From: Steroidobacter sp.
GTDB lineage: Bacteria > Pseudomonadota > Gammaproteobacteria > Steroidobacterales > Steroidobacteraceae
Assembly (NCBI GenBank): GCA_025929585.1
Contig: JAICPY010000005.1
Span: 22,332 to 86,331, forward strand
Direction of reading: 5' to 3'
DNA length: 64,000 nt
Under the pieces are notes generated by a model, which made no database searches, had not been told where the DNA came from, and saw only the letters and a list, made by a program, of their open reading frames with translations. Positions 7,969 to 16,931 of the stretch are shown one piece after another. Every line of letters begins with the position of its first letter. The stretch's first letter is position 1. The position numbers and the translations under genes were made by a program.

Positions 7969-9644
7969 ACCACAAAGTCACGCCGAATAGCGCCACCGCA
8001 GAGGCACCGGATGCGTCCTGGATGCCGATGATCGTCATTGCGATGGCGCAGATCATGATGATCTTCAACGTCTCGACGCTGCAGGTTTCGATCGATGGCA
8101 TCGCATCGAGTTTGGATATCTCGGCGACTACGGTGGGCACCGCGATCGTGACCTACGCGCTGGTGGTCGCCGGATTGATTTTGCTCGGTGCTCGAGTCGC
8201 GCAGCTCTATGGCTCGCGGCGCGTGTTTCGCGCAAGCGTAGTTCTGTTCGGCGCTGGGATGGCAATCATGGCCTTGAGTCCTGGCGTAATCACGATGATC
8301 GTCGCACAGGTCATCGCCGGTACGGCGGCGGCGGCTCTCGTGCCTACGCTCGTCGTCTTGATCGCCGACAACTACAAAGGTAATCAGCAACAAAAAGCAC
8401 TCGGCTGGCTCGGTGGAGCGCCGGCGATGGGTATCGTACTTGCCTTTCTCATCGCCGGTTCTCTAGCGACGTGGGTCGGCTGGCGTTTCATGTTCGCCTT
8501 GCTCGTTGCGTTATCTGCGGGCGTTTACAAGCTCGGCGCTAGACTCAATCCGGCTAGCGGCGACTCGGCCGTGAGAATCGATTGGGCAGGAGCCGTTTTC
8601 GCGGCGCTCGGAATTCTCTTGATCAGTGTCGGCAGCGACAATCTCACCGCCTGGGGAACGTTGCTGGCACGCCCCGCCGCGCCTTTCAGCGTGCTGGACA
8701 TGTCTCCGGCGCCGCTCATGATTCTCGGCGGGATCTTTCTCGGTCAGGCTTTCATTACCTGGTCACGAAGACGCAGCGCCGCTGGCGGGATGCCGTTGGT
8801 CTCGCTCGAAGTGCTGGACACGCCCAAGGAGAGATCGGCGCTGTTCTCGATATTCATCATCAGCGCCTTGGCATCCGCGACCACCTTTCTGATTCCGCTC
8901 TACATTCAGGTCGTTCAGGGCGGCAGCAGCTTTCAGACTGCGCTCGCGGTCATTCCCTTCTCTGTCGCGAGCTTCGCAGCCGCAGTGCTCGTAATTCGTC
9001 TATACGAGCGAGTCAGTCCGGCCCGCATCGCACGCAATGCATTTCTCATCGTCGCAACAGGCCTTGCGCTCCTGGGCACAGTGATCCGCAACGACTGGAG
9101 CGACACCATGGTGATGATCAGCATGGCGGTCGCCGGCCTCGGTGAAGGTGCGCTCGTGACATTACTATTCAACGTGCTCGTCACGGCCTCTCCGAAAGCA
9201 CTTGCGGGCGATGTGGGATCCGTGCGTGGCGCGACCAACAATCTCGCGACTGCTGTGGGCACAGCCTTGGCCGGCGCACTGATCGTCGGTTTGCTGACCT
9301 CCGGTGTGCACAAGAATCTCATTCACAATGCGCGGATTCCCATCGAGCTGAAAGCTCAATTCGAGCTCGACAGTGTTCCGTTCATCAGCAACGGTCAACT
9401 GCGGCAGACTCTGGAGCGCACGCGAGCGCCTCCGGAACAGATCGCCGAAGCGGTTCGCATCAATGTCGATGCGCGATTGCTGGCATTGAAACTCACGTTC
9501 TTCACGTTCGCGGGTTTCGCCTTACTGGCGTTCTTTCCCGCCGGCTCGCTGCCGAATCATTTGCGCAGCGAAGAGTCGCGGTTCGAAACGCAGCAGCGCG
9601 CTTCCAAGCCGAAAGAGCGTTCCGCAATCTCGCCCGCTGCGTAG
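7965..9644 (+). CDS. MFS transporter, DHA2-like, first of a tandem pair
   Basis: A 559-residue inner-membrane protein of the major facilitator superfamily with about 14 hydrophobic segments, as in the drug:H+ antiporter-2 group. After a short hydrophilic N-terminus, helix 1 (WMPMIVIAMAQIMMIFNVSTL) leads to the loop motif LLGARVAQLYGSRRVFRAS, a version of the MFS motif A with Arg-Arg, and IADNYKGNQQQKALGWLGG after helix 4. The start overlaps the glsA stop by 4 bp. A close paralogue follows 7 bp later, and identical words recur at equal positions (IVIAMAQ/VIAMAQ, LGEGAL, IRNDWSDT). Substrate is unknown; coupling to glutaminase suggests an amino acid or amide-linked compound. Confidence 0.9.
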   Translation: MNHKVTPNSATAEAPDASWMPMIVIAMAQIMMIFNVSTLQVSIDGIASSLDISATTVGTAIVTYALVVAGLILLGARVAQLYGSRRVFRASVVLFGAGMAIMALSPGVITMIVAQVIAGTAAAALVPTLVVLIADNYKGNQQQKALGWLGGAPAMGIVLAFLIAGSLATWVGWRFMFALLVALSAGVYKLGARLNPASGDSAVRIDWAGAVFAALGILLISVGSDNLTAWGTLLARPAAPFSVLDMSPAPLMILGGIFLGQAFITWSRRRSAAGGMPLVSLEVLDTPKERSALFSIFIISALASATTFLIPLYIQVVQGGSSFQTALAVIPFSVASFAAAVLVIRLYERVSPARIARNAFLIVATGLALLGTVIRNDWSDTMVMISMAVAGLGEGALVTLLFNVLVTASPKALAGDVGSVRGATNNLATAVGTALAGALIVGLLTSGVHKNLIHNARIPIELKAQFELDSVPFISNGQLRQTLERTRAPPEQIAEAVRINVDARLLALKLTFFTFAGFALLAFFPAGSLPNHLRSEESRFETQQRASKPKERSAISPAA

Positions 9645-9651
9645 ATGGCAG

Positions 9652-11277
9652 ATGGAAGCTGGCGCCAGCTCGCGAGCCTCTTGGACGCCGCTCGCCGTCA
9701 TCGCGATGGCGCAAGTGCTCCTGGCTTTCAACATCATCACCTTGAAGATCGCCATCGACGCGATCGTGACGAGCTATAACACGCCTGCGAGCACGGTGAA
9801 GACCGCGATCATCTTCTACTCGCTGGCCGTGGCCGGCTGCATCATGCTCGGCGCACGGATCGGCAGCGTCTTCGGCTCGCTGCGCGTATTTCGCACCACC
9901 ATCGCATTGTTCGGCGCCGCCATGCTGATGATCGTGCTCAGCAGGAATGCGCTTACGATGATCGTTGCGCAAATCATCGCCGGAATCGCAGCCGCCGCAA
10001 TGGTTCCAACATCGGTGGCACTGATCGCGGACAATTACCAGGGCGATCAACAGGCGAAGTCGCTCGAATGGTTGGGCACGGTGCGCAGCATCAGCCTAGT
10101 GCCGGCTTTTCTGCTCGCCGGCGCGCTGGCGACGTACAGCGATTGGCGCGTCGCTTTCATTCTGTTGCTGGTGCTGACCGCGAGCATCTACAAACTCAGC
10201 GGTAAACTCAGCTCCTCCCCGGTTCAGTCGGGCGTGAGCATCGACAGGGTCGGCTTCCTGTTGACCTGCCTGGCCGTACTACTGATTGGTCTCGGATTCA
10301 ACAATCTTACGGACTGGGGAGTGTTGCGGGCCAGACCGGAGGCACCGTTCAGCGTGCTGAGCCTTTCTCCGGCGCTACTCGTGATCCTTTGCGGCGTGCT
10401 GTTCGCAAAGTTGTTCATGCTTTGGGCGCACAAGCGCCGCGCCGAAGGGGCCGCGCCTCTCATCGCGTTGGAAATGATCGTCGCTCCGCGAGAACGATCG
10501 GCGCTATTTTCAATATTTACCATTGGCGCCGTCAGCTCCGGCATCACCTTCCTGATCCCGCTCTATATCGAGATCGTGCAGGGACGCAATAGTTTGTACA
10601 CGGCGCTCGCGATGATCCCCTTCACGCTATCGAGTGTTGCCGCCGCATTGATGGTTGCACGACTGCGTGGTCGGGTGCGCCCGCGACTTATTGCACGCTA
10701 TGGCTTTCTGATCGTGGCCGCCGGATTGACCATTCTCGGCGCGACCATCCGCAACGATTGGAGCGACACTCTGGTGATCTTCAGCATGATCGTCGCCGGC
10801 CTTGGCGAAGGCGCACTCGCGACACTTCTCTTCGACGCATTGGTTACCGCCGCACCCCGGGAAGTCGCTCAAGACGTGGAACCTCTGTGCGATGCCACGA
10901 GCCATCTCGCAATGGCCGTGGGCACCGCCTTGGCGGGTGCACTTGTGATCGGCGTATTGAGCTTCGCGGTCCATCGCGATCTCTCAGTCAATCCCACCAT
11001 TGCCGCAGAGCTCAGAACGCACCTGAATCTTGAGCGGGTTGCTTTCGTCAGCAACGACCATCTGCAGCAAACATTGGAACGCACCTCCGCCACTGCCGAG
11101 CAAGTTGCCGAAGCCCTGCGCATCAACACGCAGGCGCGGCTGCGTGCGCTCAAGTTTTCATTCTTCGCGTTGGCAGGTCTCGCTCTGCTCGCGTTCATCC
11201 CGCGCGCGGGAGTCGGAGAGGATGAGTCAGAAGGGGACACTCCTCGGGGGCCAGAAATGTCCCCAGTTGACAGTTGA
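9652..11277 (+). CDS. MFS transporter, DHA2-like, second of a tandem pair
   Basis: A 541-residue paralogue of the preceding exporter, starting 7 bp after its stop, with the same order of about 14 helices. Shared blocks include LGARIGSVFGSLRVFRTT, LIADNYQGDQQAKSLEWLG, ATIRNDWSDTLVIFSMIVAGLGEGALATLLF and the C-terminal HLQQTLERTSATAEQVAEALRIN. Divergence is spread over the length, so this is an old duplication retained for two functions rather than a recent copy. The last residues (EMSPVDS) and the stop are encoded inside a heptad-repeat element, so the C-terminus has been reshaped by that insertion. It may form a transcript with glsA and the first exporter. Confidence 0.9.
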   Translation: MEAGASSRASWTPLAVIAMAQVLLAFNIITLKIAIDAIVTSYNTPASTVKTAIIFYSLAVAGCIMLGARIGSVFGSLRVFRTTIALFGAAMLMIVLSRNALTMIVAQIIAGIAAAAMVPTSVALIADNYQGDQQAKSLEWLGTVRSISLVPAFLLAGALATYSDWRVAFILLLVLTASIYKLSGKLSSSPVQSGVSIDRVGFLLTCLAVLLIGLGFNNLTDWGVLRARPEAPFSVLSLSPALLVILCGVLFAKLFMLWAHKRRAEGAAPLIALEMIVAPRERSALFSIFTIGAVSSGITFLIPLYIEIVQGRNSLYTALAMIPFTLSSVAAALMVARLRGRVRPRLIARYGFLIVAAGLTILGATIRNDWSDTLVIFSMIVAGLGEGALATLLFDALVTAAPREVAQDVEPLCDATSHLAMAVGTALAGALVIGVLSFAVHRDLSVNPTIAAELRTHLNLERVAFVSNDHLQQTLERTSATAEQVAEALRINTQARLRALKFSFFALAGLALLAFIPRAGVGEDESEGDTPRGPEMSPVDS

Positions 11278-11402
11278 CGGTTGGCCGTTGGCAGCCAGAA
11301 GCGATGGGGAAATTCCTCGTCTTCGAGGAGTGTCCCCATTCTCTCGATGACCGTCAGAGGACGCCTGCTCTGGCCGTCAACCGTCAACCGTCAACTGCCG
11401 CC
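11233..11402. repeat. GTCAAC heptad-repeat element, copy B, with a nested 14-bp inverted repeat
   Basis: The left arm (AGTTGAC, AGTTGAC, GGTTGGC, CGTTGGC, then GCCAGA) and right arm (TCTGGCC, GTCAACC, GTCAACC, GTCAACT) mirror each other across 11264-11401. Interlocked with the left arm is a perfect inverted repeat, GGGGACACTCCTCG at 11233-11246 and CGAGGAGTGTCCCC at 11324-11337. The first arm contains the stop codon of the second MFS gene. Confidence 0.75.
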
Positions 11403-11435
11403 TCGCCAAGCGACATTGCTCCTAACCTACTCTGT

Positions 11436-11472
11436 CGTCATCACCTCATCACTTCATCTCCTCATCACCTTC
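11436..11472. repeat. CATCACC short tandem repeat
   Basis: Degenerate 7- to 8-nt steps (CATCACC, TCATCAC, TTCATCT, CCTCATCACC) lie directly after repeat copy B and before the aminopeptidase promoter. They look like one arm of a further heptad element with a different word. Confidence 0.5.
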
Positions 11473-11488
11473 GCGAAAACGCGCGTCT

Positions 11489-11506
11489 ATTGGGCCATGG
11501 TCCAAA
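11489..11506 (+). promoter_or_regulatory. ATTGGACC-type palindrome upstream of the second aminopeptidase
   Basis: The 18-mer ATTGGGCCATGGTCCAAA contains the near-perfect palindrome TTGGGCCATGGTCCAA, one mismatch per arm. It is centred about 69 bp before the GTG start and shares CGTCTATTGGGCC with the glsA site. Confidence 0.6.
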
Positions 11507-11566
11507 GGCGCGCAGCGTTCGCACCGTGGCATGGTCGTGTGCGATGTAGCAAGCGGAGTACTTATC

Positions 11567-13105
11567 GTGGCCAGGACAACCGAAACCGTGCAGCGCCAGA
11601 CAAAGCCTTTTCTGCTCCAACGGCCGATGAGCGCGAATGTGTCGGTGGCCACAGCGCTCGCCGCGAATGTGACAGCGCTCGGGATCCCTGTGTTCGAGGC
11701 GAGGGAGCCGCCGAAAAACCTGGGATTGAGTTTCGATCGGTTGAAGGCGGCAGGATTCACGGCGAAGCCGGCCTCAACGCTGGTCGTTCCTCAAGCCGAC
11801 GGACCACTCATGGTCGCGGTCGGAGTAGGCGCGTCGGATGCTCTCGATGCAGGGAACATTCGCGATGCTGCCGCGGCCTTCGCTCAAGCTGCCTCATCCC
11901 AGGATCGGCTCGCGTTCTCGCTCGAAGGAATCGACCAACTTCCGTTCGAGGTGGCAGCTCAGGCGGCGGTGGAAGGCCTTCTGTTAGCGCGCTATGAATA
12001 CACCGGCTTCGGACGCGAGCGAAAAGCAAGTCCGATAGAGGAAGTCATCTTGCTCACCAGTTCCGCGCAAGAAGCTGCGGCGCGCAGTGGTGCCGAACGC
12101 GGCCATGCTTATGCGAAGGCCACGATCCTGGCACGCGATCTCGCCAACACCCCGCATAGTCATCTCACTGCAATGCAACTCGCCGATCTTGCGATAAAGC
12201 TCGGCAAGGAGAATGGCTTCGAGGTGGAGATCTTCGAGAAGCAAGCGCTGCAGAAACTGAACTGCGGCGGCCTGCTCGGCGTGAACGCGGGCAGCGTCGA
12301 GCCGCCGTGCATGATCAAGCTCACTTATCGTCCAAAGGGAAAAGCGACGGGTAGCATTGGCCTGATCGGCAAAGGCATCATGTATGACTCCGGCGGCATC
12401 AGCTTGAAGCCAAACGACAGCGTGCACGCGCGCATGAAGAATGACATGAGCGGTGCGGCGGCGGTGTTGGCTGCAGTGGCGGAGTTACCCGAGCTCGGCT
12501 GCTCGACGAGCGTCACTGCCTATCTCATGTGCACGGACAACATGCCTTCGGGCACGGCGATGGCACTCGGAGACATCATCACGACTCATGGCGGCAAGAC
12601 CGTCGAGGTCAACAACACCGATGCCGAGGGCAGGCTCGTGATGTGCGATGCGCTTGCCATCGCGGCAGAAGAAAAGCATGACGCCATCCTCGATATCGCA
12701 ACGCTCACCGGTTCGGTCATGCGCGCACTCGGGCCCGATATCGCCGGACTGTTCGGCAACGACGAGGCATTGATCAAGCAAGTGAAGCGCGCCGCTGAGG
12801 CGACCGGCGAGCCTGTATGGCAATTACCGCTGCACAAGCCTTACCGAAAGGCGCTCGATTCCGATGTGGCGGCGATGAGGAACACGGGGCCGACAGGCGC
12901 GGCGCAGCCGGATGGCATTCTTGCGGCGATGTATCTGGCGGAATTCATCGGTGACGCGCCATGGGCTCATATCGATATCTGCGGGACGGCCTGGAATGAG
13001 CGCGATCAATTATGGCGCCGGGCGGGCTGCTCGGGTTTCGGTGCTCGACTGCTCTTGGATATCGCTACGAACTTCGCTCCGCCTACACCGTCGACGCGGC
13101 ATTAG
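11567..13105 (+). CDS. Leucyl aminopeptidase (M17 family), second copy
   Basis: A second M17 exopeptidase, 512 residues from a GTG start at 11567 that has GGAG 8 nt upstream; in-frame starts at 11531 (ATG) and 11627 (ATG) are possible. The metal and catalytic residues are present in GKGIMYDSGGISLKP (Lys269, Asp274), KNDMSGAA (Asp293) and NTDAEGRLVM. Outside the core it is only distantly similar to the copy at 2906-4510, with a different N-terminal domain, so it is probably an ancient paralogue with another peptide preference. A palindromic operator, shared with glutaminase and asparaginase, lies upstream, which suggests induction with amino-acid catabolism. The 3' end overlaps the converging YihY gene by 23 bp. 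Confidence 0.94.
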   Translation: MARTTETVQRQTKPFLLQRPMSANVSVATALAANVTALGIPVFEAREPPKNLGLSFDRLKAAGFTAKPASTLVVPQADGPLMVAVGVGASDALDAGNIRDAAAAFAQAASSQDRLAFSLEGIDQLPFEVAAQAAVEGLLLARYEYTGFGRERKASPIEEVILLTSSAQEAAARSGAERGHAYAKATILARDLANTPHSHLTAMQLADLAIKLGKENGFEVEIFEKQALQKLNCGGLLGVNAGSVEPPCMIKLTYRPKGKATGSIGLIGKGIMYDSGGISLKPNDSVHARMKNDMSGAAAVLAAVAELPELGCSTSVTAYLMCTDNMPSGTAMALGDIITTHGGKTVEVNNTDAEGRLVMCDALAIAAEEKHDAILDIATLTGSVMRALGPDIAGLFGNDEALIKQVKRAAEATGEPVWQLPLHKPYRKALDSDVAAMRNTGPTGAAQPDGILAAMYLAEFIGDAPWAHIDICGTAWNERDQLWRRAGCSGFGARLLLDIATNFAPPTPSTRH

Positions 13106-14147
13106 TACTGGTTGACCACGAAACAATCTTGCAGAGCTCGGCGCCGAAGAACAGCACCTGGCTCATGACCTTCATCCACAGCATGATGACGAGCGCTGCA
13201 CCGAGCGCGCCGTAGGCACTGACATTGTGGCCGAAGTAAACAGCATAGAGCGCCAACAGTTCTGCGCCAATGAACCAAGCCGCGGAGCACAGCAGCGTTG
13301 CAGGCCAGATCGTGTGCCATCGCAGCTTGACGGGTGGCAAGAACCGAAAAAGCAGCGCGAACGTAAGTGGCACGAGTATCAATGAGCCCGACAAAGCCAG
13401 CAGCCAGCCGATCGCACCGCCAAGCAACGGTATGTGACTGAAGAGCCCTCCGACCCAGTGCACGATGCCTATCAGCACCAGCACTGCCAACAGTACCGGT
13501 CCGCCTGCGAGCACCATTACAAACGCCATCGACTTCTCGATGACGGTCTCGAGCACTGCGCCGCGCACCGATCCGGAGGCAAGCGGCGGCTTGTGCTTCC
13601 AGACGGCGCGAAACGTGATGCGCAGATGGCCGAACAGCACCGAAGCGGTGACGAGCAAGCCCGTGAGACTGATGACGGTCGCAATTCCCGAGCCTTGCTC
13701 GATGCGCTCCAGCAACGTTTCGATCGTCTCGCGCAGCGGTGCGCCGAAACTTGTTTGCACCATGACGAGCACACGTTGCGCTGTATCGGCCGCGATTGTC
13801 GACAGTCGCAGCAGCATTCCCGATGCGGCGAGCAGCAGTAACACAAGCGGCACAAGCGAGATGAGAGCGTAGTACACCATCGCAGTGGCGAAGTAGCGCG
13901 CGTAGTCATGCTCGTACTCGCTCCAGGCGATGCGTAACAGACCGCAGAATGCGCGCGCCCGCGAGCCGCTCGCACCGCGAGCCCTCGCCGCAGCAAGGCG
14001 AACCGCCTGTTCGTGCCGCGCGAGCGCGCTCGACCGCGATGAAGGATCGCGATCACTGATCGCATTCTGCGCGTCAGATGGTGACGGCATACCTGTTTGC
14101 AGCCCCATCGCCGGCTGCCCTCGCCGGCTCGCAAACGCGTGCCGCAA
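13083..14147 (-). CDS. YihY/BrkB family inner-membrane protein
   Basis: A 354-residue protein of the YihY (virulence factor BrkB-like) family. An 85-residue cytoplasmic N-terminus rich in Arg and Ala is followed by six hydrophobic helices. Landmarks are YFATAMVYYALISLVPLVLLLLA at the first helix, LLVTASVLFGHLRITFRAVWKHKPP in the middle and the C-terminal ALGAALVIMLWMKVMSQVLFFGAEL, which is highly typical. The family was once called ribonuclease BN in error, and its role remains unclear. The gene converges on the second aminopeptidase with a 23-bp overlap and lies 33 bp upstream of nothing on its own strand except the aspartase stop. Confidence 0.88.
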   Translation of the reverse strand: MRHAFASRRGQPAMGLQTGMPSPSDAQNAISDRDPSSRSSALARHEQAVRLAAARARGASGSRARAFCGLLRIAWSEYEHDYARYFATAMVYYALISLVPLVLLLLAASGMLLRLSTIAADTAQRVLVMVQTSFGAPLRETIETLLERIEQGSGIATVISLTGLLVTASVLFGHLRITFRAVWKHKPPLASGSVRGAVLETVIEKSMAFVMVLAGGPVLLAVLVLIGIVHWVGGLFSHIPLLGGAIGWLLALSGSLILVPLTFALLFRFLPPVKLRWHTIWPATLLCSAAWFIGAELLALYAVYFGHNVSAYGALGAALVIMLWMKVMSQVLFFGAELCKIVSWSTSTNAASTV

Positions 14148-14180
14148 GCATATTCAAGTTGCGGCACCGGCGCCGCGTAG

Positions 14181-15680
14181 TCATGCACCTGTCCTGAAGC
14201 TCTCCTCCAGGATCGGCTCGCTACGCGGTGCAGCGCCGGTAAGCGCTTCGCTTGCAAGCAGTTCCGTGATCTGCTCCTTGCTCATCAGCCCTGAGGACAC
14301 CACGAGGTCGGCGATATTGCTGTTGGCGCGCAACGCTTGCTTCGCAAGGTGCGAGGCGGCGCTATATCCAATGTGCGGCATCAGTGCCGTGATCACGCCG
14401 ACGAAGGAATCGATTTGCCTGGCGAGGTGTTCCTCATTCGCTGTAATGCCGACCACGCAATTCTCGCGCAGGGTTGCCATCGCGGCAGTCATCCACTTCA
14501 GATTCTCGAACAGAACATGGGCCATGACGGGCTCGAACGCGTTGAGCTGAAGCTGCCCCGCCTCCGCAGCCATCGTCAGCGTTACATCTCCGCCGGCGAC
14601 GGCGAAGGCGACCTGGTTCACCACCTCCGGAATCACCGGGTTCACTTTCCCGGGCATGATGCTCGATCCCGCCTGCCGCGGTGGCAGATTGATTTCGCCA
14701 AAGCCAGCTTGAGGACCGGAGCTGAGTAACCGCAGATCGTTGCAGATTTTCGAGAGCTTCATCGCAGTGCGCTTCAGCGCGCTGGAAAGCTCCATGAACA
14801 CGGCGACGTCGGTCGTCGCCTCGATCAGATTCGGTGCCGTGACGATGCAATAGCCGGTTATCTCCTCCAGGTGTCGGCGCGCGGCTGCCGCATACCCAGA
14901 GTCAGCGGCAATTCCCGTTCCGATCGCAGTGGCGCCCAAGTTGATTTCCCACAAATGCATCATGATGTTCCTGAAGACATCGCGATCCTCCGCGAGCGTG
15001 ACAGCGAATCCCTCGAACTCCTGTTCTAGCGTCATGGGTACGGCGTCCTGCAGTTGTGTGCGGCCCACTTTGACGATCCCGGCGAACTCGCGTGACTTCT
15101 TATCGAAGGCGAGCGCAAGCAATGAAAGCTCATCGAGCAGGCGCTCGATCGACATGCAAAGCCCAATCTTGAGCGCCGTCGGATAGGTATCGTTCGTGCT
15201 CTGACCGCGGTTCGCATCGTCATTCGGATCGAGATACTCGTAGCTTCCCTTGGGACGACCGGCCAGCTCCAGTCCGCGATTCGCAATGACCTCGTTCACG
15301 TTCATGTTCGTAGATGTGCCCGCGCCTCCCTGCATGATATCTACGACGAACTGGTCTCGAAGCTTGCCGTCCTTGATCTCCTCGCACACACGGTCGATCA
15401 ATTGCGCTTGATCGCGATCCAGCACACCGAGCTGCGCATTCGCCCTCGCTGCCGCCTGCTTCACACAAGCGTAGCCGTAGATCAAATCAGGGTAGATCGA
15501 AATCGGCCGGCCGCTGATCGCGAAATTATCCAGAGCGCGACTAACGTTGATGCCCCAATAGGCATCTGCCGGTATCGCTTTGCTGCCGAGGCTGTCGGTC
15601 TCATATCGAGTTGCACCGTGGACAGGCGGCTGTGTGTGTATGCACTCATGGAACGCCGTCTCCGCGCGCTGATCTCTCAT
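14181..15680 (-). CDS. aspA: Aspartate ammonia-lyase
   Basis: Converts L-aspartate to fumarate and ammonia. The start at ATG 15680 has GGAGAGG just upstream and gives 499 residues; a longer frame runs into the asparaginase gene and is unsupported. The superfamily signature GSSIMPGKVNP (residues 338-348) carries the catalytic Ser340. TSTNMNVNEVIANR, DPNDDANRGQSTNDTYPTA and KVGRTQLQDAVPMTLEQEF are the other conserved blocks, and the C-terminal MAAEAGQLQLNAFEPVMAHVLF favours aspartase over fumarase. It lies 49 bp downstream of the asparaginase stop, so the two genes form an operon converting asparagine to fumarate plus two ammonia. Confidence 0.95.
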   Translation of the reverse strand: MRDQRAETAFHECIHTQPPVHGATRYETDSLGSKAIPADAYWGINVSRALDNFAISGRPISIYPDLIYGYACVKQAAARANAQLGVLDRDQAQLIDRVCEEIKDGKLRDQFVVDIMQGGAGTSTNMNVNEVIANRGLELAGRPKGSYEYLDPNDDANRGQSTNDTYPTALKIGLCMSIERLLDELSLLALAFDKKSREFAGIVKVGRTQLQDAVPMTLEQEFEGFAVTLAEDRDVFRNIMMHLWEINLGATAIGTGIAADSGYAAAARRHLEEITGYCIVTAPNLIEATTDVAVFMELSSALKRTAMKLSKICNDLRLLSSGPQAGFGEINLPPRQAGSSIMPGKVNPVIPEVVNQVAFAVAGGDVTLTMAAEAGQLQLNAFEPVMAHVLFENLKWMTAAMATLRENCVVGITANEEHLARQIDSFVGVITALMPHIGYSAASHLAKQALRANSNIADLVVSSGLMSKEQITELLASEALTGAAPRSEPILEESFRTGA

Positions 15681-15729
15681 GGTCCTCTCCTGAATGTTTG
15701 CCGAAGCAACAAGACAGCGCCGCTCGAAG

Positions 15730-16716
15730 TCAGTAACGGTAGAAGGCGTCTTGTATGGCGCTGCGATCCTTGCCATGAGCAAGGCACAGTTGCAGTAACA
15801 CGCGGCTCTTCTGCGGATTGAGTTGGTCTGCGGCCACGAAACCGAGGGCATCGTCATCTACCTCGATACCTCGGGCGACTTCCCCGCTTCCGACTCGAGT
15901 ACTGCGTACGACGATGACGCCGCTTGCTGCCGCGTCAGCGAGCGCGTGTGCAATCGATATAGGTACGTTGCCGTTGCCGAGGCCTGCGACGACGATGCCG
16001 CGCGCACCGTTCGACACGCTGTCGCGCACGCAATCCGTCGACATGCCCGTGTAGGCATACAGTATGTCGACACGCGGCAAGCGCGTCATATTGTCCATCA
16101 AGAACTCGGAGTCCGCGGTGTGGCATCTTGACGGCGTGCGAAAGTAGCGAACCTTACCGAAGCTGGCCGTCCCTAGCAGTCCTGGCCCCGGCGACACGAA
16201 CGCGTGCACATCGGTGGTGTTCCCTTTCGTGACATCGCGCGCACAGTGAAGATCATCGTTGATCACCACGATGACGCCTCGCCCGTGTGCATTGCGATCG
16301 GCGGCAACAGCTACAGCATTGTAAAGATTGAGCGGCCCATCCGCGCTCAATGAATTCGCGGGTCTCATTGCCCCTGTCAGGACGACGGGATTGCGGCTGT
16401 CGATGCACAGATGCAGAAAGTATCCGGTCTCCTCGGCGGTGTCGGTACCGTGCGTGACTACGACGCCATCGGCCTCCCCTGCATTGAAGAGCGCGTTGAT
16501 GCGCGCCGCGAGACTGCACCAAAGTATATCGCTCATATCTTGACTGCCCGTTTGCGAGAACTGCTCGCCATGCAAGATTGCGAGCGAGCGAACGCCGGGC
16601 ACCGCGGCAATCAGTGGCCCGACGCCAATCTCGGCAGAGCGATACCTCGACGCGGTTTCACTCGCCGCTTCTCCTGCGATCGTGCCGCCCGTCCCCAATA
16701 TGCGCACTCTTTGCAT
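15730..16716 (-). CDS. L-asparaginase
   Basis: Hydrolyses asparagine to aspartate and ammonia. The start at ATG 16716 is preceded by GGAG and gives 328 residues. Active-site residues are in place: Thr12 in ILGTGGTIAG, Ser58 in QFSQTGSQDM, Thr91 and Asp92 in VVVTHGTDT, and Lys164 in ARDVTKGNT, essentially the spacing of E. coli AnsB. No signal peptide is visible, so unlike E. coli AnsB this enzyme is probably cytoplasmic. It is the first gene of an operon with aspartase, and a palindromic operator lies about 61 bp upstream. The same 150-bp gap also holds the promoter of the divergent DUF481 gene. Confidence 0.95.
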   Translation of the reverse strand: MQRVRILGTGGTIAGEAASETASRYRSAEIGVGPLIAAVPGVRSLAILHGEQFSQTGSQDMSDILWCSLAARINALFNAGEADGVVVTHGTDTAEETGYFLHLCIDSRNPVVLTGAMRPANSLSADGPLNLYNAVAVAADRNAHGRGVIVVINDDLHCARDVTKGNTTDVHAFVSPGPGLLGTASFGKVRYFRTPSRCHTADSEFLMDNMTRLPRVDILYAYTGMSTDCVRDSVSNGARGIVVAGLGNGNVPISIAHALADAAASGVIVVRSTRVGSGEVARGIEVDDDALGFVAADQLNPQKSRVLLQLCLAHGKDRSAIQDAFYRY

Positions 16717-16768
16717 CGCCGCTCCACTTGACCGGTTGCAGGCTGGCACCTGAAGGAGTCGGATCGCA

Positions 16769-16786
16769 ATTAGCCCCTGGTCCAAT
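16769..16786 (-). promoter_or_regulatory. ATTGGACC-type palindrome upstream of the asparaginase-aspartase operon
   Basis: Read on the minus strand it is ATTGGACCAGGGGCTAAT, one base different from the copy before the sortase gene. It is centred about 61 bp before the asparaginase start and 155 bp before the divergent DUF481 start. Confidence 0.65.
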
Positions 16787-16931
16787 GAACGGGACCGAGG
16801 CTTCCACCATACGATCTAGCTGGCCGCTCGTTTGTTTATGGCAGGCGAGGCTCCGTGATCTCGAAGATCACGGTAGTACGTTCACCGCCTTGCCATCGGC
16901 GATGCTCCGCACCGCTGAACGAGGCGTTCTT

